From Campylobacter sp. MG1 (GTDB taxonomy: Bacteria > Campylobacterota > Campylobacteria > Campylobacterales > Campylobacteraceae): DNA of 64,000 nt. The DNA lies in the NCBI RefSeq assembly GCF_026616895.1, contig NZ_JANYME010000001.1, positions 242,615-306,614 on the forward strand, read 5' to 3'. Below, one piece after another: positions 6,902-16,473 of this stretch. The notes below the pieces were generated by a model. The model was not told the DNA's origin. It worked only from the letters and a program-made list of their open reading frames with translations, and made no database searches. A program made the position numbers and the translations under genes. How positions within the stretch are numbered: the stretch's first letter is position 1; every line of letters starts with the position of its first letter.

Positions 6902-8302
6902 TTAAATAAAATTATGAGCATCGTTTGAGAATATTATTAAATCCTTTTCTTTAGTTTCATTAGCTAAAGTTTCAATTAATTTTGCTTTATCTTTTAGAAT
7001 GATTTTTTTAATTTTTAAATTCTCATCATATATTCTAGCATTAGTCTCACTTGTAATAATTGCTAAGTCAAAACATTCATTAATTACTTCGCATAGTTTT
7101 TTGTTTAACTCTTCACTTGCTTCAATTATCCCTGGACTAACTAAGACTTTTTTACCTAAGTTATAATCTTTAATTATTCTATAACTATCACTCATACCAT
7201 CATAATTACCATTAAATCCATCATCAATTATAAATTTTGGCTCACGAGAGATGATTTGTAATCTATGTTCTGTAGCTTTTAAATTAGCTATTTCTTTGCT
7301 AATTTGCTCGTAATTTAAACCTAAAGCCTTAGCTAGGTAAATACAAGCACATAAATTACTAGCATTAAAACTACCTAATAAATTAGCAAAATACTTTTCA
7401 TCATTGCATTTAAAACTAAGCCCATCTAAACTAGCTTTTATCTCACTTAAAGCACTATCATAGCTAAAGCTCTCACCTACACTACTATGAGTGATTGCTA
7501 ATTCTAATCTAGTGCTTTTTAGGGCTTCTTTTTTAACTTCTTTAGTATTTTCTATGTTTTTAAAATATTCTAAATGAGCTGTGCCAATTTGACCTATTAT
7601 CACATAATGAGGGCGGACTAATTTTGTGATTTCTTCTATATCACCCTTTTTTCTAGCACCTGCTTCTATTATTAATAAATTTGTATTTAGGTCTAGGTTT
7701 TCATTAATATCTTTAATAAGCCCTAAAAGAGTGTTGATACTACCTTTAGCATAATGAATTTTAAAATAGTTTTGAGTAATACTAGCTAGGTAATGTTTGA
7801 TACTTGTTTTGCCATAACTTGCAGTGATTAATACTACTTTACAATCTTTTAAATTGCTTATTTTATTGTAAGCTTTATCATAAAAACTCTTATTTACAAA
7901 ATACTCACAAATATACGAAAGTAAAAATGCAAAAATTATAATATCTAAGGTATGTGGGTCAAGTTTGTAATAAAAATGAATTGGGGTAAATACAAAAGCA
8001 CCTAATAAATTAAATAAAAATAATCTCTTAATTCTAGCTGTAAATACTAAGGGTTTATCAATATTTTTTGCTAAAAAAATTAAAGCTAAAAGATAAATTA
8101 TAGCTACTCCTAAGGCTAAAAAATGATTAATATCACAAGTAATTACATAGAGTAAAAATGGTGCTATTAGATAATAAAAATGCCAACGCTTTTTAGAAAA
8201 ATTAAATAAAACTCTTTTAAATTTATAATTATTTAACTGCAATACTAAAGCTAAATAATAAAGCATCAAAAAAGAAAACACAAAAGAAACTATATAAATC
8301 AT
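6902..8302 (-). CDS. murF: MurF-type Mur ligase with membrane-spanning N-terminus
   Basis: 466 residues. It matches UDP-MurNAc-tripeptide:D-Ala-D-Ala ligase, the last cytoplasmic step of the peptidoglycan precursor. The ATP-binding loop TASYGKTSIK lies at about residues 160-169; later landmarks include LLGSFNASNLCACIYLAKAL and DDGFNGNYDGMSDSYR. The first about 145 residues are several hydrophobic helices instead of the usual N-terminal UDP-binding MurF domain, a form seen in Campylobacter. Its start overlaps the stop of the upstream gene by 4 bp. That neighbour looks like a free-standing Mur N-terminal domain and may supply the missing part. Downstream there is no gene for 249 bp. Confidence 0.8.
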   Translation of the reverse strand: MIYIVSFVFSFLMLYYLALVLQLNNYKFKRVLFNFSKKRWHFYYLIAPFLLYVITCDINHFLALGVAIIYLLALIFLAKNIDKPLVFTARIKRLFLFNLLGAFVFTPIHFYYKLDPHTLDIIIFAFLLSYICEYFVNKSFYDKAYNKISNLKDCKVVLITASYGKTSIKHYLASITQNYFKIHYAKGSINTLLGLIKDINENLDLNTNLLIIEAGARKKGDIEEITKLVRPHYVIIGQIGTAHLEYFKNIENTKEVKKEALKSTRLELAITHSSVGESFSYDSALSEIKASLDGLSFKCNDEKYFANLLGSFNASNLCACIYLAKALGLNYEQISKEIANLKATEHRLQIISREPKFIIDDGFNGNYDGMSDSYRIIKDYNLGKKVLVSPGIIEASEELNKKLCEVINECFDLAIITSETNARIYDENLKIKKIILKDKAKLIETLANETKEKDLIIFSNDAHNFI

Positions 8303-9132
8303 AAAAATAACCCTTTATCTTGTTTATTATTAATTTGTTCCAAAAACTTAATTTTATCACCTTTATAAAGCATAAAAGTATAATTTTTAAGCTCAGTAAT
8401 TTCAAATAAATCTAAATATTTTTTAATCTCACTAATAACTATTTCATTATTTTCAAAAAACACAACCTTACTAGCTTCACTCATTTTAACTTGTATATTT
8501 TCCTCATTAAAAAAAACATAATCTAACAACTTAACATTAGAATAATTAATATTTAATGAACTAGCAATAGCTACTGACTTTATAAAAATTTTAGGAATAT
8601 TTATATTTTGATGATATTCATTATTAATCCTTATATCTTGATAAAAAAAACTTGAATTTTTAACTAAATTTATACTATATTCAGGTTTTTTGTAACTTAA
8701 CCCTAATAATTTTAAATATTCCTCATCGCAACTAACTAAAATATGATTGCTACAAAATAATTCCAAATCATCCTTAAAATTTGACTTTAAAGGTTGATAA
8801 TTTAGACGTTTAAAACATTCACAGTCTAATTCATTTATTAAAAAAACATATTTATCAATACATAAAAACTTAATAAGTCTTTTAATGGCTATATCTAAAG
8901 AATCAACCCTAAAATAAGCTATATCACTATCAATTATTTCTAGTTTTTTTTCTGAAACTATGGCATAAGCACCTAAAATTGCAGCCATTTTTGCTTCATC
9001 TTCATTATTTGTAAAAAAAGCATTAGCATAAGATAAATTTGACAATTTAGCACTAAATCCACTCAATTCACTTAATTGAGTGGAATTTATAATCTCAGCA
9101 TTTATTAGCTCTTTAAAATTACTTAAATTCAA
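8299..9132 (-). CDS. Mur-ligase N-terminal-domain-like protein
   Basis: 277 residues, not firmly recognised. The N-terminal third (SNLSYANAFFTNNEDEAKMA followed by ILGAYAIVSEKK and a FRVDSLDIAIKRL stretch) resembles the first domain of MurE/MurF ligases, where a GA-AVV-E segment is followed by a VxDxxxAL helix. No ATP-binding loop is present. The gene lies between metG (3-bp gap upstream) and murF (4-bp overlap downstream), and murF here lacks that very domain. A role with MurF in precursor synthesis is therefore likely but inferred. In C. jejuni an uncharacterised gene also neighbours metG. Confidence 0.5.
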   Translation of the reverse strand: MNLSNFKELINAEIINSTQLSELSGFSAKLSNLSYANAFFTNNEDEAKMAAILGAYAIVSEKKLEIIDSDIAYFRVDSLDIAIKRLIKFLCIDKYVFLINELDCECFKRLNYQPLKSNFKDDLELFCSNHILVSCDEEYLKLLGLSYKKPEYSINLVKNSSFFYQDIRINNEYHQNINIPKIFIKSVAIASSLNINYSNVKLLDYVFFNEENIQVKMSEASKVVFFENNEIVISEIKKYLDLFEITELKNYTFMLYKGDKIKFLEQINNKQDKGLFL

Positions 9133-9135
9133 TTT

Positions 9136-11007
9136 TTATCCAATCACTGCACCATTTTCACATTTAGTAAGCGGTGTTAATAAAACTAAACTTTCATCTG
9201 AATTTTTAGCACTTAAAATCATACCTTCACTTAAATGCTTAAATACTTTTCTACTCTCTAAATTAGCAAGTAAAATAATTTGTTTGCCAACTAAATCTTT
9301 AGCATTATAATATTTCGCAATTCCGCTTAAAACTTGTCTTTTTTCAGTTCCTAAATCAAGTTGGAATTTTAATAATTTCTCACTACCTTCTACATTTTCA
9401 CATTCTAAGACGGTTGCTACTTGCATTTTGATTTTTGCAAAATCATCAATTTTGATTTTTGGCTCTTTTATTTCTTCTTTTACTTCTTCTTTGCTTTCAA
9501 CTTTAAGCTCAACTCTTGAGAATAAATGTTCGCATTCCTTTAAATTAAATTCTTTTTGTAAATTAAACATATCGTTATATGTTTTAGTATCAATATTTAC
9601 TCCTAAAGCATTAGCTATTTTTGCACTAGCTTTTGGCATAACAGGACTTAATAAAATACTAGCATTTTTTAAAATGTTAAAAATTACTGCTAATAAGCTT
9701 TGAGTTTGTTTGCTTTCGTTGTTTTTCATCATAGTCCAAGGCTCATATTTTGAAACCATCGCATTTGCTATACTTAAAGCTTTCATAATTTCGCTTATAT
9801 ATTCATTCATTCTAAGCTCATTTATAGCATTTATACTTGCTTTAAAATATTCATTTGCTTTATTTAATTCTTCGCTAAATCCTGATTCAAATTCCACTTT
9901 CAAATCAAAATATTTTTTAGCCATTGATATGCTTCTGCTTAATAAATTACCTAATTCATTTACTAATTCAGCATTTATTTTATTAACCATTGCAAGTTTG
10001 CTAAAATCTCCATCATTTCCAAAAGGCATTTGAGATAATAAAAAATATCTTAAAGGCTCATTGCCAAATTCATTTTTAACATCAATAGGATTTATTACAT
10101 TTCCTACACTTTTACTCATTTTTTCGCCTTCAACCGTCCACCAGCCGTGCGCTCCTATCATTTTAGGCAACTCTAAATCAAGGCTCATTAAAAAACAAGG
10201 CCAATAAATTGCGTGAAATTTTAAAATATCTTTACCAACTAATTGAATATTTGCAGGCCAAAAAGACATTTTTTCATCATTATCTAAATACCCTAAAGCA
10301 CTCAAATAATTACTCAAGGCATCAAGCCATACATAAACTATATGCTTACTATCATTTAATTCATCAGGTATTTTTATACCCCAAGAAAAGCTAGTTCTAG
10401 TTACCGATAAATCCCTTAAGCCTTGTTTTACGAATGCTATTACTTCATTTTTTTTGCTAGCTGGCATAATACAAGTAGGATTATCTTCATACCATTTTAA
10501 TAATCTATCTTGGTATTTGCTTAATCTAAAAAAATAGCTTTCTTCTTTTAAAATTCTAGTAGGCTTTTTGCAATCAGGACATTTATCATTATCAAGCAAT
10601 TGAGTTTTTGTATGAAAAGTCTCGCAAGATACACAATAATGACCTTCATATTCATCTTTATAAATATCGCCTTTTTCATACATTTTTAAAAAAATCTTAC
10701 GAACACAATTTTTATGATTTTCATCAGTTGTTCTAATAAAATAATCATTACTAATTTCAAGTTCAGCCCACAAATCTTTAAAACTTTTACTAACTTTATC
10801 AGCATAAGCTTTTGGGCTTTCGTTGTTTTTGATAGCGCTTTCTTCTATTTTTTGACCATGCTCATCAGTGCCTGTTAAAAAGAAAGTCTCATCTCCTTTA
10901 AGTCTAGCAAATCTAGCAAGTGTATCAGCAATTATAGTAGTATATGCGTGACCTATATGAGCTTTGTCATTTACATAATAAATTGGAGTTGTAATATATG
11001 TTTTCAT
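9136..11007 (-). CDS. metG: methionyl-tRNA synthetase
   Basis: 623 residues. Class I signature KAHIGHAY at residues 15-22 and KMSKS near residue 295 frame the catalytic domain. A zinc knuckle (CVSC ... CPDC) lies near residues 125-145. The C-terminal 110 or so residues form a tRNA-binding OB-fold (IKIDDFAKIKMQVATVLECE onward), which dimerises the enzyme in many bacteria. It charges tRNA-Met in the cytoplasm. It reads with the short Cys-containing gene, fbp and mobB upstream, and with the Mur-like gene and murF downstream, forming a long minus-strand unit. Confidence 0.95.
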   Translation of the reverse strand: MKTYITTPIYYVNDKAHIGHAYTTIIADTLARFARLKGDETFFLTGTDEHGQKIEESAIKNNESPKAYADKVSKSFKDLWAELEISNDYFIRTTDENHKNCVRKIFLKMYEKGDIYKDEYEGHYCVSCETFHTKTQLLDNDKCPDCKKPTRILKEESYFFRLSKYQDRLLKWYEDNPTCIMPASKKNEVIAFVKQGLRDLSVTRTSFSWGIKIPDELNDSKHIVYVWLDALSNYLSALGYLDNDEKMSFWPANIQLVGKDILKFHAIYWPCFLMSLDLELPKMIGAHGWWTVEGEKMSKSVGNVINPIDVKNEFGNEPLRYFLLSQMPFGNDGDFSKLAMVNKINAELVNELGNLLSRSISMAKKYFDLKVEFESGFSEELNKANEYFKASINAINELRMNEYISEIMKALSIANAMVSKYEPWTMMKNNESKQTQSLLAVIFNILKNASILLSPVMPKASAKIANALGVNIDTKTYNDMFNLQKEFNLKECEHLFSRVELKVESKEEVKEEIKEPKIKIDDFAKIKMQVATVLECENVEGSEKLLKFQLDLGTEKRQVLSGIAKYYNAKDLVGKQIILLANLESRKVFKHLSEGMILSAKNSDESLVLLTPLTKCENGAVIG

Positions 11008-11015
11008 CTAAATCC

Positions 11016-11201
11016 TTAAAAATTAAAATCTTGTGAAGCACCTTGCGACATATTTTCATAAGTAGCCTTTACAAAAGCATTTCTTATATCGCACTCACAG
11101 AGCTTTTCACAATCTATACAAGATAATTTATTTTGTGTTTTTTGTTGGCAATCTTGCAAATTCTTTTTAGCAATTTGCAAATTACTCTCATAAATATTCA
11201 T
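11016..11201 (-). CDS. conserved small cysteine-containing protein
   Basis: 61 residues with five Cys, including CIDCEKLCEC around residues 28-37, a layout that could bind a metal. It overlaps the end of fbp by 14 bp and ends 8 bp before metG. A hypothetical gene of the same place and size sits between metG and fbp in C. jejuni (the Cj0839c position), which supports it as real. The function is unknown. Confidence 0.65.
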   Translation of the reverse strand: MNIYESNLQIAKKNLQDCQQKTQNKLSCIDCEKLCECDIRNAFVKATYENMSQGASQDFNF

Positions 11202-12051
11202 CTAAATATGCCTTTTCACTGATTGAACCAAGATAACAAGGTGTGCTTGCGTGAATTGTGCTAAATTTTAAATTAAGCAAACTCTCATATCCTTTAGAAC
11301 CTTTTATCCCATCACTTGAAAATCCACCAGCTTTTTCGTAAATATAAGCGAAAGGAAATACTTCAAATAAAGCCCTAAGTTTTCCTAATTTACCATCATT
11401 TAATGTAGCTTCGCTTGTATTTGGATATGAAAACAATCCCCCACCTTTTATTAAAATCTGATGCAAATCACTAACCATAGCACCGCTATATCTTAAGCGG
11501 TATCCATCACTAAATATTTTATCAATCATTGCTTTATGAGCTTTACTCCAATCTTTTTGAGTGCCACCTGTTGCGTTTAATTTGCCTTTTTCATTTAGTT
11601 TTAAATCTTTTAAGAATTTAAATTCTTTTCCATCGTATTCATATAATTTTGGCTCATTTATACAAACTACTAATTGAGTTCTAGGGCCATAAATTGAATA
11701 AATAGCTGCTTTTAAACTATTAGGCTCTGCAGTATTTTCATAGATAGCAAATATACTTCCTACTGCAAAATTAACATCAAATAAAGAAGAGCCATCAAGT
11801 GGGTCATACGCAACTATATATTTTGCATCATCGTATAAAAATTGCGGATTTTCTTTTTCTTCACTAATAATTGCTTTAATTGAGCCAATTTTACTAAGCT
11901 CGTTTGTAATTATCATATCGCTTAATACATCTTGTTTTAGTTGTAAATCCCCACTAGCATTGCTTAATTCTGTATAGCCATATTCAGGGTTATCAAAGCT
12001 TTGCTTAATCTTTAAAACGCTTTGTTTTATAGCTTCTATTATTTCTTGCAT
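11188..12051 (-). CDS. fbp: fructose-1,6-bisphosphatase class 1
   Basis: 287 residues. The metal-binding DPLDGSSLFDVNFAVGSIF motif lies near residues 81-99, with the family's KGGGLFSYP segment near 207. It removes the 1-phosphate from fructose 1,6-bisphosphate in gluconeogenesis, which Campylobacter depends on because most strains cannot ferment sugars. The length is a little short of the E. coli enzyme (332) but normal for Campylobacter. Its start codon shares one base with the mobB stop, so the pair is translationally coupled. Confidence 0.92.
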   Translation of the reverse strand: MQEIIEAIKQSVLKIKQSFDNPEYGYTELSNASGDLQLKQDVLSDMIITNELSKIGSIKAIISEEKENPQFLYDDAKYIVAYDPLDGSSLFDVNFAVGSIFAIYENTAEPNSLKAAIYSIYGPRTQLVVCINEPKLYEYDGKEFKFLKDLKLNEKGKLNATGGTQKDWSKAHKAMIDKIFSDGYRLRYSGAMVSDLHQILIKGGGLFSYPNTSEATLNDGKLGKLRALFEVFPFAYIYEKAGGFSSDGIKGSKGYESLLNLKFSTIHASTPCYLGSISEKAYLDEYL

Positions 12052-12521
12052 TAAATCTCCTTAGCATTATTCAAAACAAATTCACTAATACTAGCAATAT
12101 CATCTAAATTAAATTGCTTTAAACCATAATCTTTATTAGAATAACTAGCTAATGCTAAAGAATATTCTAAATAACTCTCATCAACTTCTTTGCAAAACAC
12201 ACATAATCTTGGTAAAGGCAAACTTTTAAGTCCTTCAACTAAAACAATATCAGCACTAAATTGCTTTATTATTTGCTCTATTTCTAAGCTTTCGTGATAA
12301 AAAATAGTGGTTTTTACAGGACTTAAAACTGCAACTTCAGCACCCGTTTGATAGAATTTAAAACTATCTTTACCATTCGTATCAAATACTGCTTTATCTT
12401 TTGGGTCGTGCTTAATTATTGCTACCTTTAAGCCAAGCTTTTGTAAATGCTCTGAAATTTTACAAATTAGTGTAGTTTTGCCCGAATTTGATGGGCCAGT
12501 AAATGCGAATGCTTTTTTCAT
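12051..12521 (-). CDS. mobB: MobB, molybdopterin-guanine dinucleotide biosynthesis protein B
   Basis: 156 residues. The N-terminus has a clean P-loop (FTGPSNSGKTTLICK, residues 7-21), followed by KVAIIKHDPK and a DSFKF-TGA segment typical of MobB GTPases. MobB assists loading of the molybdenum cofactor for formate dehydrogenase, nitrate reductase and similar enzymes. It is the first gene of the minus-strand unit mobB-fbp-small gene-metG; the promoter must lie in the 58 bp shared with the divergent lipoprotein gene. Confidence 0.88.
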   Translation of the reverse strand: MKKAFAFTGPSNSGKTTLICKISEHLQKLGLKVAIIKHDPKDKAVFDTNGKDSFKFYQTGAEVAVLSPVKTTIFYHESLEIEQIIKQFSADIVLVEGLKSLPLPRLCVFCKEVDESYLEYSLALASYSNKDYGLKQFNLDDIASISEFVLNNAKEI

Positions 12522-12579
12522 TTATTTACCTTTTTTATTGAAAATTATAAATATTTAAATTTAACAAAAGAGTATTACC

Positions 12580-12978
12580 ATGAAAAGACTTATATTTTTA
12601 GTTTTCATTTTATTAATAACATCATGTGCATATAAAGAAGATTTTTACAATGATAAAAAAGAAATCATGCTTCGCTCAAACTACCAAAACAATACTTTTG
12701 TTAGTTACTTAGGAATAATGGATAATAAGGATGTAACAGTTATAGCTAGTAAATTTAAAGTTAAAAGTATAAAAATTAATGGAGAATATAATAATTTTAT
12801 AAAAATAAAAAAAGATGAATTTAACTTACCATATTCTAGTGATTATTTATATTTTTATAAAACAAATACAAATGCCAGTAAAAATAATACATTAGAATAT
12901 GAAATTGTGTTGGAAAATAATGCAATAATCAAAGATAAATTGCAAAGAATTTCAAAATCACTAAATTATAATTTATAG
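12580..12978 (+). CDS. small predicted lipoprotein
   Basis: 132 residues. A short signal peptide ends in a lipobox (LITSC, Cys16), so the mature protein should be lipid-anchored. The rest is hydrophilic with no family motif that I recognise. It is divergent from mobB, and a probable lipoprotein gene occupies the same place in C. jejuni next to mobB. It ends nine bases before tyrA and could share its transcript. Confidence 0.65.
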   Translation: MKRLIFLVFILLITSCAYKEDFYNDKKEIMLRSNYQNNTFVSYLGIMDNKDVTVIASKFKVKSIKINGEYNNFIKIKKDEFNLPYSSDYLYFYKTNTNASKNNTLEYEIVLENNAIIKDKLQRISKSLNYNL

Positions 12979-12987
12979 GAGAATAAA

Positions 12988-13815
12988 ATGAAAGCTGTGG
13001 TTATAGGATTAGGACTTATAGGTGGTTCATTAGCACTTAATTTAATGAAAAATAAATTCATTAGCACTGTGTATGGAATAGATGCTAATAAAGAACACGA
13101 AAAAGAAGCTTTAGAATTAAAATTAGTCCATGAAATAATTGAATTTGATAAAATAAATACCTGTGATTTAATATTTTTATGTGTTCCTGTCGGGGGTATA
13201 ATTAGCATAGTAAAAAATTTAAAAAATATCCCAAAAACAACAACAATAATAGAATTTGGAAGTACAAAATTGAGTATATTAAATGCTGTACCTAATGAAT
13301 TAAAAGAACAATTTATATTAGCACATCCTATGGCTGGAACTGAACATAATGGTCCAAAGGCTGCTTTTGCTGAACTATTTAAAAATGCCGTGTGTGTTTT
13401 ATGTAATGCCGAAAATACAAGTGTTTTTCATCAGCATAGAACAATAGAATTATTATCAAATATAGGTATGAAAATAACTTTTATGAACGCAATAAACCAC
13501 GATCATCATAGTGCTATAATATCACATTTACCGCATGTAATTAGCTTTTCTTTAGCAAATTATGTTTTAGAATGTGAAGATAAAAAAAATATTTTACACC
13601 TTGCTGGTGGTAGTTTTGCTGATATGAGTAGGATTGCAAAATCTAGTCCTGCCATGTGGGAAAGTATTTTTGTAGAGAATAAAAATAATGTTTTAAATGC
13701 TTTAAATGGTTTTATTAATGAATTAGAAAATTTTAAAAATATGCTAGAAAATAATGAGTATGAAAACTTAAATTCATGGTTAAAACATGCAAATGAACTG
13801 AAAAAAATTTTATAA
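12988..13815 (+). CDS. tyrA: prephenate dehydrogenase
   Basis: 275 residues. The NAD-binding GLGLIGGSLAL motif lies at residues 7-17, and the family AHPMAGTEHNGPKAA segment near 111-125 holds the catalytic His. It oxidatively decarboxylates prephenate to 4-hydroxyphenylpyruvate in tyrosine synthesis. There is no fused chorismate mutase or ACT domain, so this is the monofunctional form. The ATG follows TAGGAGAATAAA. Its stop codon lies inside a hairpin shared with the convergent M23 peptidase gene. Confidence 0.9.
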   Translation: MKAVVIGLGLIGGSLALNLMKNKFISTVYGIDANKEHEKEALELKLVHEIIEFDKINTCDLIFLCVPVGGIISIVKNLKNIPKTTTIIEFGSTKLSILNAVPNELKEQFILAHPMAGTEHNGPKAAFAELFKNAVCVLCNAENTSVFHQHRTIELLSNIGMKITFMNAINHDHHSAIISHLPHVISFSLANYVLECEDKKNILHLAGGSFADMSRIAKSSPAMWESIFVENKNNVLNALNGFINELENFKNMLENNEYENLNSWLKHANELKKIL

Positions 13816-13837
13816 GTGTAATAAATTTTACACTTAT
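13812..13837. terminator. bidirectional hairpin shared by convergent tyrA and M23 peptidase genes
   Basis: ATAAGTGTAA at 13812-13821 pairs perfectly with TTACACTTAT at 13828-13837. The stem contains the stop codons of both converging genes, 18 bp apart, so one element serves both. U-runs on each side are short. Confidence 0.55.
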
Positions 13838-15006
13838 TTAACACTTATTAAATCTAATGGATTTATGTGATAATTTTTTTGAGTTACTTCAAAGCTTAAA
13901 TCTTTTTCTACTCTCCCTATAACATTACCCTTTTTTACAATACTACCAACCTTCGCAAACTCGCTAAATTTTGATAAATGTGCATAAATTGTATGTATAC
14001 CATTTGCGTGTTCAACTATCACAACTTTATCAAGCACCTGAGTATCATTAGCAAATACAACTTTACCATCTAAAACTACCTTTACTTTAGCATCATTAAC
14101 ATTAGACGATAACACAACATTTTCATTAAAAATTTTAATCTTGTAAAGCGGATCTGTGTAATCACCAAAATATCTCTTAACTCTAAAATCATCTAAAGGC
14201 GCTATGGTTTTTTTGCCTGAATAATTAGATACTTTAACATCATAATTTAAATTGCTAGAATGTTTTACATTAGAATGTTTTATGTTAGTGTTATTTTTAT
14301 TATTTTCAACTTGTTTTTTATTATCAACTATTTTTAATTTTTCTAAAGTTTTTCTAATTTCTTCTTGTTGCTTTTGAATATCTGCTAATCTTTTTTTATA
14401 AATTTTTTCATCGTTTTTTTGTTTATTTATTAAATTTTCTTGTCTTTTTTTAAGAGATATTAATTCATTAGATTGTTTTTGATAATTAGTTATATTTGTA
14501 CTTATTTCATTAATTTTTTTTTGTTTATAATCAATTTTTTCTAAAGTTCTATCATAATCTTTTGCAATTTGACTTAATTCTTTATTTAATATATCTGAAA
14601 GATTTCTAAAAACTTCAGTGGATATAACACTGTCTGAACTATCTGCAAATTTATTAGAAACAATAACATTATACGCAAAATCCCTAGCAATAATATCAAC
14701 TAATTTATTACTTAATTCATCTTTACTTTTAACTAATTCCTCGTTTTTATTTTTATAATTATCAAGTTCTACATTTTGAGCATTCACTAACTCTTGTAGT
14801 TGTTTAGTTACAATTGAAGTTTTATTAACCTTGTCATTAATTTCATTTAATTTTTTTTCACCACTAATTATTTCATCTGCTAAATCCTCTAGCTTTTTTG
14901 AAATTTGTTTTTTTTCATATTCGGATTGCTCTAATTTTTTTGCATTATTATCCATTTTACTAGCATACAAATCTAATATCAAAAAAAATAATAAAATTTT
15001 TTTCAT
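13834..15006 (-). CDS. EnvC-like M23 peptidase-domain protein with coiled coil
   Basis: 390 residues. A signal peptide (about 1-16) is followed by a long coiled coil (about 20-240, rich in K/E/Q/N heptads) and a C-terminal M23/LytM domain (about 275-390) with HANGIHTIYAHLSKF and the tail FEVTQKNYHINPLDLI. The first metal-ligand motif of active M23 enzymes (HxxxD near the domain start) is not obvious, so it may be an activator like EnvC and not a hydrolase. It directly follows ftsX (1-bp overlap) and ftsE, matching the EnvC-FtsEX system that triggers septal peptidoglycan splitting. C. jejuni has the same order. Confidence 0.8.
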   Translation of the reverse strand: MKKILLFFLILDLYASKMDNNAKKLEQSEYEKKQISKKLEDLADEIISGEKKLNEINDKVNKTSIVTKQLQELVNAQNVELDNYKNKNEELVKSKDELSNKLVDIIARDFAYNVIVSNKFADSSDSVISTEVFRNLSDILNKELSQIAKDYDRTLEKIDYKQKKINEISTNITNYQKQSNELISLKKRQENLINKQKNDEKIYKKRLADIQKQQEEIRKTLEKLKIVDNKKQVENNKNNTNIKHSNVKHSSNLNYDVKVSNYSGKKTIAPLDDFRVKRYFGDYTDPLYKIKIFNENVVLSSNVNDAKVKVVLDGKVVFANDTQVLDKVVIVEHANGIHTIYAHLSKFSEFAKVGSIVKKGNVIGRVEKDLSFEVTQKNYHINPLDLISVK

Positions 15007-15809
15007 TATTTTCTAACCTTAAGCATAACTATAATAACACACAATAATGAAAAAATTAAAGAATAAAAAGAAATTTGAATTAAGCTAGGCAAAAAATTTA
15101 AAACCGGCAAATCAATACCAATACTAGCAAAATAATCTACTATCAAACTAATATTATAAAAATTAAGAAAAAACGCAACAAGCAATACAAAACATATGAT
15201 ATTATCTAAAAAAACGATATATAGCATAGTTGATGCTTTTTGAAAAAAATTAGCACCAAATAATGTTAATATATATATTCTTTCTTGGTGTTGATATAAC
15301 CAAATTCTAATCTGTTTAAAAAATAAAACTATTGATAATAAAATCGCAAAAACCAAAAATGTATATAAAATAAACTTAATAACAACTAATAATTTATATA
15401 TTTTTATATGAGTCTTAGAAAAAGTTTCAACTTTTATTATATTCTTTATTTTTAATAATTCATTTTTTATGTCATTTACTTCATTTTCATTAATAAATTT
15501 ATTAAATTTAATACTATAAAAATTAGGCAATTTATCTTTTAATGTATCCAAATTTTTCTGAGATATGTTATTTTTTAGCTGATTTAAAATGTCTTCAGTA
15601 CTTAATATTTCTAATTTTTGAAAATATTTTACATCCTTCATATTATCTTCACTAAGTTTTATATCACTCGCTATAACCACACTATAATCATTATTTAAGT
15701 TATTTTCATAATGTTTTACAGTATTAGTAATTAAAAATACAAATTCAAAACAAAAACATATAATTAATAATGGCAATATAAAACCTAAATGTATTTTAAG
15801 CGAATTCAT
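15006..15809 (-). CDS. ftsX: cell division protein FtsX
   Basis: 267 residues with one N-terminal membrane helix (about 9-31), a periplasmic domain (about 32-140), and three helices near the end (about 143-170, 190-215, 238-262), the FtsX layout. It overlaps ftsE by 14 bp and the M23 gene by one base. With FtsE it forms an ABC-type complex at the septum that transmits ATP hydrolysis across the membrane to the periplasmic hydrolase activator. Confidence 0.85.
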   Translation of the reverse strand: MNSLKIHLGFILPLLIICFCFEFVFLITNTVKHYENNLNNDYSVVIASDIKLSEDNMKDVKYFQKLEILSTEDILNQLKNNISQKNLDTLKDKLPNFYSIKFNKFINENEVNDIKNELLKIKNIIKVETFSKTHIKIYKLLVVIKFILYTFLVFAILLSIVLFFKQIRIWLYQHQERIYILTLFGANFFQKASTMLYIVFLDNIICFVLLVAFFLNFYNISLIVDYFASIGIDLPVLNFLPSLIQISFYSLIFSLLCVIIVMLKVRK

Positions 15810-16473
15810 GTAATTCTCCGGATTCTAATTGAAAATGCCTATATGAAAAATCAATTTTTTTTGGAATTTGATGAGTTGCAACTATAATACAAGAATTAAA
15901 AGTATTTCTAGCACCATTATTTAAAATTTGCCAAATAATATCTGCTGAGTGAGAATCTAAATTTCCTGTAGGTTCATCACAAATTATAATTTTAGGATTA
16001 TGAATAATAGCTCTTGCTAAAGCAATTCTTTGTTGTTCTCCACCACTTAACTCTAATGGCATTTTTTTTGCTTTATGCTGAAGTTTAATATATTTTAATA
16101 ATATATCTACTTGATTCATTATCTGTTCATTTTTATAACCTGCAATTCTTAATGGCAAAGCTATATTTTCAATAACATTTAACTCATTTATAAGTTTATA
16201 GTCCTGAAAAATAATTCCTAATTTTCTTCTTAATTTTAATAATTCAACATTATTTATGTTATGCATATTTTTAAATAAAACATGCAAATTGCCATCAAAA
16301 TCACTAATTTCTCCAAAAAAACTTTTAAGCAATGTTGTTTTACCACTACCACTTTTGCCAGTAATAAATATAAAATCTCCTTCATAAGCGCTGAAATTTA
16401 CATTATTTATCACTATTTCTTTATTATATGCGATTGTTAAATTTGACGCATTTAAAACATTAGCCGAATTCAT
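15796..16473 (-). CDS. ftsE: cell division ATP-binding protein FtsE
   Basis: 225 residues. Walker A GKSGSGKTTLL near residues 39-49, signature LSGGEQQRIALARA near 140-153, and Walker B IIICDEPTGNLD near 160-171 mark an ABC ATPase of the FtsE/LolD type. It partners with FtsX, which follows with a 14-bp overlap, and shares a 4-bp overlap with trmB upstream. The gene cluster order makes FtsE more likely than a lipoprotein-release ATPase. Confidence 0.88.
   Translation of the reverse strand: MNSANVLNASNLTIAYNKEIVINNVNFSAYEGDFIFITGKSGSGKTTLLKSFFGEISDFDGNLHVLFKNMHNINNVELLKLRRKLGIIFQDYKLINELNVIENIALPLRIAGYKNEQIMNQVDILLKYIKLQHKAKKMPLELSGGEQQRIALARAIIHNPKIIICDEPTGNLDSHSADIIWQILNNGARNTFNSCIIVATHQIPKKIDFSYRHFQLESGELHEFA

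Noticed and set aside
9428..10394. Three + strand frames inside metG
   Set aside because: They are hydrophobic shadows of a highly conserved gene.
14831..15016. 61-codon + frame opposite the M23 peptidase gene
   Set aside because: Shadow of the coiled-coil and signal-peptide coding sequence.
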